Part shown: positions 8,764 through 16,756 of the stretch, piece after piece | Position numbering within the stretch: the first letter of the stretch is position 1 | How the letters are laid out: each line of letters begins with the position of its first letter | Source of the DNA: Chitinophagaceae bacterium | Lineage (GTDB): Bacteria > Bacteroidota > Bacteroidia > Chitinophagales > Chitinophagaceae | Direction: 5' to 3' | Length of the DNA stretch: 63,273 bases | Assembly (NCBI GenBank): GCA_947371755.1 | Contig: CANBQT010000011.1 | Coordinates: 1-63,273, forward strand | Position numbers and translations under genes: made by a program | Notes under the pieces: generated by a model | The model's input: the letters and a program-made list of their open reading frames with translations, nothing else | Databases searched by the model: none | What the model was told of the DNA's origin: nothing

Positions 8764-10065
8764 TTGAAAATTAAAGACAATTTGAAACAATTGATTCGAT
8801 ATATACGACAAGAAAAATTCAGAGATAATTGGATCGCATTATATGCAGCCATTATTTGCTTTCTTACTTATGCAACAGTATATGCTTTTCGCAAACCTTT
8901 TACAGTTGGGATCTTTGCAGATGGACCCAAAGTATTAGGGCTTGCATTTAAAGATGCACTAGTGATTAGTCAGGTGCTGGGTTATATGTTGAGCAAATTT
9001 TATGGTATCAAGTTTATTGCCGAAATGAAAAAAATCGGTAGAGGCAAACTAATACTTTTCTTAGTAGGAATTTCTTGGATTTCTCTTTTATTATTTGCTA
9101 TTGTCCCAGCTCCTTGGTCAATTGTTTTTTTATTCACCAATGGTTTCCCATTAGGCATTATTTGGGGTGTTGTTTTTTCTTTTGTGGAAGGAAGAAAAGC
9201 TACTGATTTTATTGGTGCTGCACTTGCAGTAAGCTTTATATTTTCATCTGGTTTTGTTAAGTCAGTAGCTAAAACTTTACAAATCAACTTCATAATTTCT
9301 GATTGGTGGTTGCCATTTGCAACAGGCGCTGTTTTTTTTATTCCATTAATTTTGTTGGTGTATTTGATGGAGAAAATTCCTGCACCATCCGAAACTGATA
9401 TTAGTTTAAGGGTTACCCGCTTGCCCATGAACAAAGAAGAAAGATCAACATTCATTGAAACTTTTAAACCAGGGTTAGTTCTTTTTATCATCATTTATTT
9501 AGTGCTTACCATCTTTAGAGATATACGCGACAATTTTGCAGCTGATATCTGGAAAGAACTTGGATTCGGTAACCAGCCTTCTGTTTTTACTGCAACTGAA
9601 ATACCCATTACACTAATTGTATTGGTTTTAATTGGGAGTATGATCTTAATTAAAAACAATCGAAAGGCATTTGTTATTACTCAATACATCATCATCATCG
9701 GATTTTTATTGGCGGGTATTTCTTCCTTTCTATTTATTCAAGGCATCATTGGCCCTTTTTTATGGATGACCTTAGTAGGACTTGGGTTATACATAGGGTA
9801 TATACCTTTTAATTGTATTCTATTTGATCGTTTGATTGCAACTTTTCGAATTTCGGGAAATGTTGGTTTTTTAATTTATCTAGCAGATTCATTTGGGTAT
9901 TTAGGGAGTGTGTCTGTAATTCTTTTGAAGACAGTTTTTCAATTGAAAATTCATTGGTCTGTTTTATATAGCTGGGGTGTTGTTGGATTATCTGTTTTTG
10001 GGGTGATAGGATCAATTTTTGCACTTAAATATTTTAATAAAAAATATCATTTAATTATTCAATAG
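8764..10065 (+). CDS. DUF5690 family MFS-like transporter
   Basis: Inner-membrane protein of 433 residues with about 12 hydrophobic segments, matching the Bacteroidota family DUF5690, which has no assigned function. The first membrane segment carries YAFRKPF and the second region SKFYGIKFIAEM. These resemble the RK...F and YGISKF signatures of the organophosphate:phosphate antiporters (GlpT/UhpT branch of the MFS). The match is by eye and the function is an inference. The only plausible start is TTG at 8764, since the next in-frame methionine is well inside the protein. It begins 17 bases after the phosphoesterase and ends 1 base before the FAD oxidase, so the three are probably co-transcribed. 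Confidence 0.8.
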   Translation: MKIKDNLKQLIRYIRQEKFRDNWIALYAAIICFLTYATVYAFRKPFTVGIFADGPKVLGLAFKDALVISQVLGYMLSKFYGIKFIAEMKKIGRGKLILFLVGISWISLLLFAIVPAPWSIVFLFTNGFPLGIIWGVVFSFVEGRKATDFIGAALAVSFIFSSGFVKSVAKTLQINFIISDWWLPFATGAVFFIPLILLVYLMEKIPAPSETDISLRVTRLPMNKEERSTFIETFKPGLVLFIIIYLVLTIFRDIRDNFAADIWKELGFGNQPSVFTATEIPITLIVLVLIGSMILIKNNRKAFVITQYIIIIGFLLAGISSFLFIQGIIGPFLWMTLVGLGLYIGYIPFNCILFDRLIATFRISGNVGFLIYLADSFGYLGSVSVILLKTVFQLKIHWSVLYSWGVVGLSVFGVIGSIFALKYFNKKYHLIIQ

Positions 10066-10066
10066 T

Positions 10067-11197
10067 ATGAGTCAGCAAACTGCCATCGTGATTGGCGCGG
10101 GAATCGTAGGATTAGCAACTGCGAGAGCATTATCGTTAAAAGGTTATCAGGTTACTGTGATTGAGAGAACTGGAAAAGCAGTAGGGGCTTCCATAAGAAA
10201 TTTTGGAATGGTTTGGCCAATTGGTCAGCCCGATGGAATATTATATAATCGTGCATTAAGAAGTAAAGAAATCTGGAAAGAAATTGCAGATAGTGTGGGA
10301 ATCTGGTATGATGAAGTGGGAAGTATTCATTTAGCATATCATGATGATGAGTGGATTGTTTTGCAAGAACTATTCGAAAGTTTTTCTGCTTCTGGACGCC
10401 CAGTTCAATTGATGAACCCTGAAACTGTTTTGCAAACTTTTAAAGGAATCAATGCTGAAAATTTAAAGGGCGGTTTATTCAGTAGTACTGAAATGATTGT
10501 TGATCCAAGAGAAGCAATTGCAAAAGTTCCAGATTACTTAACTGAATATCTGGATGTATCATTTATTTGGAATACTACTATTACAGAGATCAACGGAAAT
10601 CAATTAAAAGCTGGGGATCAAAATTTTCATGCAGATTTGATTTTTGTTTGCAGCGGCCCTGATCTTGAAACCCTATATCCAGAACTTTTTGCGGATCAGC
10701 CGATTACTAAGTGTAAGTTGCAAATGATGCGTTTTGTTCCTGCTGAAAACGATTGGAGAATCGGTACTTCTATTTGTGGCGGACTTTCGCTCATTCATTA
10801 TCACTCTTTCAAAGTGGCACCTTCTTTACAAAAATTAAAGAATAGATACAATGCAGAAATGAGCGAATATTTGGATAATGGGATACATGTAATGGTTTCT
10901 CAAAATGAAAGAGGTGAACTAACGGTAGGTGATACTCATGAATATGCTCATACTTTTGATCCCTTTGATAAAGCCAGTATGAACAATCAGGTGCTTGCTT
11001 ATTTAAAGACTTTTGCATTATCTTCAAATTGGCAGATGGTGCAAAGCTGGCATGGTATCTATCCTAAAATGACGAACTCTGCCACTGAATTAGTATTGCA
11101 TCCTAGTCCAAATGTTTATATCATTAACGGCTTAGGTGGTAATGGTATGACACTTTCATTCGGTCTTGCAGAAGAAACAATTGCGCATATTCATTAA
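10067..11197 (+). CDS. TIGR03364-like FAD-dependent oxidoreductase (DAO fold)
   Basis: A 376-residue flavoprotein of the glycine/D-amino-acid-oxidase fold. The Rossmann fingerprint is at the N terminus (IGAGIVGLATARAL, about residues 9-22), with the FAD-binding acidic residue at ERTG and the family feature SIRNFGMVWPIGQ near 43-55. The C terminus carries GLGGNGMTLSFGLAEE. This pattern matches TIGR03364, a family repeatedly found in bacterial phosphonate (2-aminoethylphosphonate) gene clusters, where it is thought to oxidise amino- or N-methylated aminophosphonates. No PhnW, PhnX or PhnA lies in this window, so a phosphonate substrate is not proven. It starts 1 base after the DUF5690 stop codon. 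Cytoplasmic, with no signal peptide. Confidence 0.8.
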   Translation: MSQQTAIVIGAGIVGLATARALSLKGYQVTVIERTGKAVGASIRNFGMVWPIGQPDGILYNRALRSKEIWKEIADSVGIWYDEVGSIHLAYHDDEWIVLQELFESFSASGRPVQLMNPETVLQTFKGINAENLKGGLFSSTEMIVDPREAIAKVPDYLTEYLDVSFIWNTTITEINGNQLKAGDQNFHADLIFVCSGPDLETLYPELFADQPITKCKLQMMRFVPAENDWRIGTSICGGLSLIHYHSFKVAPSLQKLKNRYNAEMSEYLDNGIHVMVSQNERGELTVGDTHEYAHTFDPFDKASMNNQVLAYLKTFALSSNWQMVQSWHGIYPKMTNSATELVLHPSPNVYIINGLGGNGMTLSFGLAEETIAHIH

Positions 11198-11271
11198 CGA
11201 ACAACTTAATAGGTGCATTTATCTTTTTTAATAATTTAGGTCATTAAAGACTAACTTATTTAATTTTGCTT

Positions 11272-11631
11272 ATGAATTCGATTGTAAACAAGGATGGCGA
11301 AACTATTGCCTACCTATACCAGAATGCCATCATTGATGTAAAAAAAGAAAAATTGTTAGGTGTTTTACTTGGCAATTGCATTTTTGGTAAGTCAAAATCA
11401 CCAGTCGGTAAATTCTTTAATGATAAGTTCCGGAAAAAGAATGGAAAAATTGTAGCCCAGTTAGGCAAAAAGTATTCGAGAGACAATTTCCCAGAAAATG
11501 ATCAGCATTTAATATTGGAAGCCTGGAAATCACTTTCGCAAATCAATGATCATATCTGTATGTGGGTGGATGATAAGAAGGAATGGGCTACCAAAAAAGA
11601 CTTTTTGACTCTACTTAAGGAAAAGGATTAA
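11272..11631 (+). CDS. Small protein resembling the 4-fold beta-flower family
   Basis: A 119-residue cytoplasmic protein. The first half shows degenerate repeats of the kind NKDGETIAYLY, KEKLLGVLL, KSPVGKFF and KNGKIVAQLG, each a short turn followed by a hydrophobic strand. This is how the small 4-fold beta-flower proteins look, but the match is by eye. The second half is more helical and charged. ATG at 11272 is preferred over TTG two codons upstream. It stands alone between the oxidase operon and the GMC gene. Function unknown. Confidence 0.6.
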   Translation: MNSIVNKDGETIAYLYQNAIIDVKKEKLLGVLLGNCIFGKSKSPVGKFFNDKFRKKNGKIVAQLGKKYSRDNFPENDQHLILEAWKSLSQINDHICMWVDDKKEWATKKDFLTLLKEKD

Positions 11632-11733
11632 CCAGCTTTTTTATTCCCTCTAATCTGTTGTGGTTTTTTAAGAAGAAAGTTTTAGATTTATTCACTCATT
11701 CTGTTAACGATTCAGAAAATCAAATCTAAAGCT

Positions 11734-13449
11734 ATGCCTAACGATTCATCTTATGTAAATACTAAGTCAGCCGAACAAAACACTTACGACGCAATAGTTA
11801 TTGGGTCTGGTATCAGTGGCGGATGGGCTGCCAAAGAATTAACTGAAAAAGGTTTAAAAGTTTTGATGCTGGAAAGAGGACGCGACCACCAGCATATCAA
11901 AGATTATAAGTATGCTGATAAAGACCCCTGGCAATTAGAACATCGTGGCCGTACCACTGATGAGCAAAAGAAAAAATATCCCGTTATACACAGAGGGTGG
12001 GCTGCGAGTGAAACAGTGATGGATTCATGGGTAAATGAAGAAGAGTGCCCCTATACTGAGGTAAAACCATTTACCTGGTGGAGAAGTTATCAATTAGGTG
12101 GAAGATCATTACTTTGGGGTAGACAAAGTTACCGCTGGAGCGATCTTGATTTTGAAGCAAATGCCAAAGATGGTGTAGCTATTGATTGGCCTATTCGTTA
12201 TAATGAAATTGCACCCTGGTACGATTATGTAGAAAAATTTGCAGGTATCAGTGGTTCTAAAGAAGGCCTAGCACATTTGCCGGATGGTCAATTTTTACCC
12301 CCTATGGATTTGAACTGCGTTGAAAAAGATGTAGCAGCAAGAATCAAATCACAATTTAAAGGTAGCAGACACCTGTTCATTGGTAGAGTTGCCAATTTAA
12401 CTGCGGCGATTCCTGGTAGAACTGCTTGTCAGTTCAGAAACCGTTGCTGGGAGGGTTGTCCGTTTGGAGGATATTTCAGTACACAATCTTCTACACTGCC
12501 TGCAGCCATGAAAACGGGTAATTTAACAGTGCGCCCATGGAGCATAGTTACTCAAATTTTATATGATAAGAATACCCAAAAAGCAACTGGTGTTGAAGTA
12601 CTGGATGCAGAAACAAATAAGACTTACACCTTTCATTCAAAAATAGTTTTCTTAAATGCCTCAGCTTTGAACTCGGCTTGGGTATTGATGAATTCTGCGA
12701 AAGACGTGTGGGCAGATGGCTTGGGAAGTAGTAGTGGCGAATTAGGTCATAATATTATGGACCATCACTATAACCTTGGAGCATCAGGTAGAGTGGAAGG
12801 TTTTGAAGACAGTTATTATTCTGGCAGAAGAGCCAATGGATTTTATATTCCAAGATTTGCAAACCTTTCTGGCGACAAACGCGATTTTCTTCGTGGTTAT
12901 GGCTATCAGGGTGCTGCCAGCAGATCCGGTTGGAGTAGACAAATTGCAGAACTGAATATTGGCGCAGATTTCAAAGAGGCATTAACCGAACCGGGTGGAT
13001 GGTCAATTGGCGCAACTGGTTTTGGCGAGATCTTACCTTATCATGAGAACAAAATTACTTTAGATAAAAGTGTAAAAGATAAATGGGGCCTACCAGTGTT
13101 ATCAATGGACGCTGAATTGAAAGAAAACGAATTGAAAATGCGCAAAGCCATTGTAGAGGATCTCGTAGCCATGTTTGAGGCAGCTGGAGTGAAAGATATT
13201 AAAACGCACGACAGTGGTCATGCAATGGGTCATGGAATCCATGAAATGGGTACAGCGCGAATGGGTAAAGACCCTAAGACTTCTGTACTTAATGCAAATA
13301 ATCAAGTGTGGGATGCCAAAAATGTATTTGTAACCGATGGAGCCTGTATGACTTCATCTGCTTGTCAGAATCCTTCTTTGACTTATATGGCTTTAACTGC
13401 TAGAGCCGCTGAGTTTGCAGTGTCAGAATTGAAAAAAGGAAATATTTAA
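11734..13449 (+). CDS. GMC family oxidoreductase
   Basis: A 571-residue glucose-methanol-choline oxidoreductase. The FAD fingerprint is IGSGISGGWAAKEL (about 23-36), followed by the family segment around GGRSLLWGRQSYRW. The active-site pair is visible near the C terminus: the histidine in HEMGTARMG (about residue 503) and the asparagine in QNPSLTY (about 545), the His/Asn combination known from choline oxidase. There is no Tat or Sec signal. Many Bacteroidota sugar-oxidising GMC enzymes are paired with a gluconate 2-dehydrogenase subunit 3-like protein; none is adjacent here. It heads a run with DUF3237, a FAD monooxygenase and DUF1593. The substrate is probably a sugar or alcohol, but this is not shown. 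Confidence 0.9.
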   Translation: MPNDSSYVNTKSAEQNTYDAIVIGSGISGGWAAKELTEKGLKVLMLERGRDHQHIKDYKYADKDPWQLEHRGRTTDEQKKKYPVIHRGWAASETVMDSWVNEEECPYTEVKPFTWWRSYQLGGRSLLWGRQSYRWSDLDFEANAKDGVAIDWPIRYNEIAPWYDYVEKFAGISGSKEGLAHLPDGQFLPPMDLNCVEKDVAARIKSQFKGSRHLFIGRVANLTAAIPGRTACQFRNRCWEGCPFGGYFSTQSSTLPAAMKTGNLTVRPWSIVTQILYDKNTQKATGVEVLDAETNKTYTFHSKIVFLNASALNSAWVLMNSAKDVWADGLGSSSGELGHNIMDHHYNLGASGRVEGFEDSYYSGRRANGFYIPRFANLSGDKRDFLRGYGYQGAASRSGWSRQIAELNIGADFKEALTEPGGWSIGATGFGEILPYHENKITLDKSVKDKWGLPVLSMDAELKENELKMRKAIVEDLVAMFEAAGVKDIKTHDSGHAMGHGIHEMGTARMGKDPKTSVLNANNQVWDAKNVFVTDGACMTSSACQNPSLTYMALTARAAEFAVSELKKGNI

Positions 13450-13468
13450 TGGTTAACACCTAAAAGTA

Positions 13469-13981
13469 ATGAAAGGAATTATTTTCTTTTTACTGGTACT
13501 TATGAATACAGCTATAGCTCAGTTACCTGCTCCTCAAATGGAATTTGTTTGTACGATTGAAGTGAAGGTCGATCCAGCTTTAATAGTAGGTGAATCAGTA
13601 CATGGTGTTCGTAGAATCATCCCCATAATCGGGGGTACTGTAAAGGGACCACATATCAATGGTGAGGTTTTAAATGGTGGTGCTGATTGGCAAAACATCA
13701 GAAAAGATGGTGTTGCAGAAATTGAAGCACGGTATCAATTTAAAACAGATGATGGCAGTGTCGTGTATATCAAAAATGCAGGTATGCGTATAGCCAGCCC
13801 AGAAATAGCGGCAAAAATTGCCAGTGGTGAAATAGTTGATCCTAGTCTTTATTATTTTCGAACCATACTTCAATTCGAAGCTCCCATTGGAAAATATGAT
13901 TGGTTAAACAAGGCCATATTTGTTTGCGCAGGTGAACGTTTAGCAAGTTCAGTAAAAATTCATGTGTGGAAATTATTGTGA
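13469..13981 (+). CDS. DUF3237 domain protein, secreted
   Basis: A 170-residue protein with a signal peptide (cleavage near TAIAQ, residue 18) and one DUF3237 domain. The recognisable family features are IPIIGGTVKGP, GGADWQ and the stretch KTDDGSVVYIKNAG. The biochemical role of DUF3237 is not established; the fold is a compact beta barrel. It begins 19 bases after the GMC gene and is followed directly by the FAD monooxygenase, so it is probably co-transcribed with both oxidative enzymes and may handle their product. Confidence 0.85.
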   Translation: MKGIIFFLLVLMNTAIAQLPAPQMEFVCTIEVKVDPALIVGESVHGVRRIIPIIGGTVKGPHINGEVLNGGADWQNIRKDGVAEIEARYQFKTDDGSVVYIKNAGMRIASPEIAAKIASGEIVDPSLYYFRTILQFEAPIGKYDWLNKAIFVCAGERLASSVKIHVWKLL

Positions 13982-13997
13982 CCAAAAGAAAAGTATC

Positions 13998-15248
13998 GTG
14001 TCTTCAAAAAAAATAATCATTGTTGGAGGTGGAATAGGCGGACTGGTAACAGCTATGCGCTTGCATCAGGCGGGTTTTCAGGTGAAGGTTTTTGAATCTG
14101 TGAAAGAGGTAAGTCCCTTAGGTGTGGGTATCAATTTACTTCCTCATTGTGTTCGTGTATTAACTAATTTAGGGTTATTAGATAAAATTTCTGCTATAGC
14201 TGTAGAAACGAAAGACTTGGTATATGCCAATCGATACGGACAATTTTTCTGGAAAGAAGATCGGGGCCGTTTTGCAGGATATAAGTGGCCGCAATTTTCC
14301 ATTCATAGAGGACAGTTTCAAATGTTATTATGGAATGAAGCGAAAAGAATTTTAGGTGATCATGCCTTGCATCCCTGTAGTCATTTATTGGATTTTGAAG
14401 ATGATGGAAATCAGGTTACTGCAACATTTATTCATAAAGACACTGGCGAAATCGTAGCAACTGAAACAGCAGATATATTAATTGGTGCGGATGGCATCAA
14501 TTCAGTAGTTCGTAAAAAATTATATCCGAAAGAAGGTCCTGTAGTATACTCTGGAAATGTATTGTATCGAGGCACTTCCAGGATCTATCAATTCTTAACA
14601 GGATCTACCATGGCCATGATTGGTTCGATGAAGCAAAAAATGGTGGTATATCCCATTGGAAAAGAGTTGAATGAAAACGGGCAACAACTGATTAATTGGG
14701 TTGCGAATGTGAAGGAGGAAGCTGGTGATCAATTAACGGTTCGTGATTGGAATAGAAAAGTGGATAGTAAAAAATTATTGGAGTTATATAAAGACTGGGA
14801 TTTTAATTGGATGAATGTTCCGGAAATGATTGAAAATACGGTAGGTGGGATTTTCGAATTCCCCATGTCGGATCGTGATCCACTGCCAAGATGGACATTT
14901 GGACTTGTTACTCTTTTAGGCGATGCTGCGCATCCGATGTACCCGATTGGTTCAAATGGAGCCTCACAAGCGATATTAGATGCAGATGCTTTAGCTATTG
15001 CATTAATGAATGAATCTGATATAAAATTAGCACTTGAGAAATACGATGCCGAAAGAGTGCCCGCTACAACAAAAGTAGTTTTGCAAAACAGACAGAAGGG
15101 CCCGGATTTTATCATGGATTATATGGAAGATCTTTTCCCAAATGGATTCGAAGATCAGGAGATTCCTACAGAAGAATTGTCAAAAGTAATGTTTGAATAT
15201 AAACAGATCGCAGGATTTGATATTCAAACGCTGAATGCAAAAAGTTAA
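13998..15248 (+). CDS. FAD-dependent monooxygenase (PHBH/UbiH-like)
   Basis: A flavoprotein hydroxylase of about 416 residues. All three class A motifs are present: GxGxxG in IIIVGGGIGGLVTAM, the DG motif in GADGINSVVRKKL, and the GD motif in LLGDAAHPMYPIGSNGASQ. Such enzymes hydroxylate aromatic or other activated compounds with NAD(P)H and O2 in the cytoplasm. I prefer the GTG at 13998, which sits just before the first beta strand and follows an A/G-rich stretch. An ATG at 13962 would add 12 residues and overlap the DUF3237 gene by 20 bases. Context suggests an oxidative catabolic pathway with the GMC enzyme; the substrate is unknown. Confidence 0.88.
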   Translation: MSSKKIIIVGGGIGGLVTAMRLHQAGFQVKVFESVKEVSPLGVGINLLPHCVRVLTNLGLLDKISAIAVETKDLVYANRYGQFFWKEDRGRFAGYKWPQFSIHRGQFQMLLWNEAKRILGDHALHPCSHLLDFEDDGNQVTATFIHKDTGEIVATETADILIGADGINSVVRKKLYPKEGPVVYSGNVLYRGTSRIYQFLTGSTMAMIGSMKQKMVVYPIGKELNENGQQLINWVANVKEEAGDQLTVRDWNRKVDSKKLLELYKDWDFNWMNVPEMIENTVGGIFEFPMSDRDPLPRWTFGLVTLLGDAAHPMYPIGSNGASQAILDADALAIALMNESDIKLALEKYDAERVPATTKVVLQNRQKGPDFIMDYMEDLFPNGFEDQEIPTEELSKVMFEYKQIAGFDIQTLNAKS

Positions 15249-15265
15249 CCAATAAAATTTTTTCA

Positions 15266-16756
15266 ATGAAAAAAATCATCCTGATACTTGTTTTGTTTCT
15301 GGGAAGTTATCAAGTGTTTTCACAACATAAATTACCAAGAACAATTGTAACAACAGATGGTGAAATTGATGATGTAGATACTTTCATCAGAATGTTACTA
15401 TATTCTAACGAATACAAGGTAGAAGGATTGATTTATTCTAGTTCGATGTGGCATTATAAAGGAGATGGGAAAGGAACTTTATTTATATCTGAAATGCCTA
15501 TGACCAAAGCGATGTATGGGAAAAAGACAGACCTCAGATGGGCGGGAGTAGCATGGATGCAGGGCTTATTAGCAGCCTATAAAAAAGTATATCCGAATTT
15601 GTCTGTCAATGCAAAAAACTATCCTTCTCCAGAATATTTAATGAGTTTAGTAAAAGTGGGGAATATCGATTTTGAAGGTGAGATGGAAAAAATAACGGAT
15701 GGCTCTGAATGGATCAAATCGAAATTATTAGATACTGATCCAACACCCATTTATTTACAAGCATGGGGAGGAACCAATACCATTGCCCGTGCATTAAAAT
15801 CAATTGAAGAAGCGTATTCGAAAAGTTCTGATTGGAAAAAAATAAAAGAGAAAGTTTCAGCGAAAGCCATCATCTATACCGTAATGGATCAGGATGCTAC
15901 TTACAAAAATTATATTGGCTTACACTGGCCTAAAATTCTCACGTTTTATAATTCAACACAGTTTGCTGCTTTCGCCTATCCCTGGAAAAAAATGATTCCA
16001 CAGTCTATGCAATCTTATTTTGAAGGGCCTTATATGTCTTCTAAAATTTTACTCAACCATGGTGCATTATTGGATATGTATTATTCCTATGGTGATGGTA
16101 AAAAACAAGTAGGTGACCCTGAACATATTCATGGAGACATTTCAAAAATAAAAAATACGCAATGGGGAAATTTTAATCAATACGATTTTATTTCCGAAGG
16201 AGATTCACCTGCATTTTTACAGTTAGTGGATATTGGACTTGATAATTTAGCACACCCAAATTATGGTGGGTGGGGTGGAAGATTTGTGCAGTCTGCCGAA
16301 AATCCTTTTCGTTTTGAAGACGGACTAAGATCGGCAGACATAAACGAGGAAACTGGGAAATTAGATAATAATTATCCTCAAACACGCTGGTTAAAAGCCA
16401 TTCAGGAAGACCTTGCAGCAAGAGCTGATTGGTGTGTCAAATCGTTTGCACAATCTAACCACGCGCCTGTAATCAGTGTAAAAGAAGGAACTGCTATCAG
16501 TGCAATAGCCGGACAAAAAATTCAGTTACATATCGATGGTCTGGACCCTGATAAAAATGCCATACAATTTAAAGCCTGGTGCTATCCTGAAGCAGGAACC
16601 AGCAAAGCAGATATTGAATTGAAAGGGAAACTTGCCTCAATCACCATTCCAACTTCAGCCAAAAAAGGCGACACATTTCATTTCATCATTGAAGGAAATG
16701 ATAATGGGTCGCCCAGTTTAACACGCTATAAAAGAGTGATCGTAACTGTTATTTAA
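15266..16756 (+). CDS. DUF1593 nucleoside hydrolase-like protein
   Basis: A secreted 496-residue protein with a signal peptide of about 19 residues (cleavage near VFSQ). The DUF1593 domain is related to inosine/uridine nucleoside hydrolases: the N terminus has the metal-binding-like TTDGEIDDVDTF. A C-terminal Ig-like domain (from about residue 405) fits the DUF1593 C-terminal module. The family is thought to cleave N- or O-glycosidic bonds, but most members are uncharacterised. It starts 17 bases after the monooxygenase. The stop codon is shared with the convergent TonB receptor through a TTAA overlap of four bases. Confidence 0.88.
   Translation: MKKIILILVLFLGSYQVFSQHKLPRTIVTTDGEIDDVDTFIRMLLYSNEYKVEGLIYSSSMWHYKGDGKGTLFISEMPMTKAMYGKKTDLRWAGVAWMQGLLAAYKKVYPNLSVNAKNYPSPEYLMSLVKVGNIDFEGEMEKITDGSEWIKSKLLDTDPTPIYLQAWGGTNTIARALKSIEEAYSKSSDWKKIKEKVSAKAIIYTVMDQDATYKNYIGLHWPKILTFYNSTQFAAFAYPWKKMIPQSMQSYFEGPYMSSKILLNHGALLDMYYSYGDGKKQVGDPEHIHGDISKIKNTQWGNFNQYDFISEGDSPAFLQLVDIGLDNLAHPNYGGWGGRFVQSAENPFRFEDGLRSADINEETGKLDNNYPQTRWLKAIQEDLAARADWCVKSFAQSNHAPVISVKEGTAISAIAGQKIQLHIDGLDPDKNAIQFKAWCYPEAGTSKADIELKGKLASITIPTSAKKGDTFHFIIEGNDNGSPSLTRYKRVIVTVI

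Noticed and set aside
14729..15115. Minus-strand 128-codon ORF inside the FAD monooxygenase
   Set aside because: A shadow of the conserved GD-motif region on the other strand, with no independent support.
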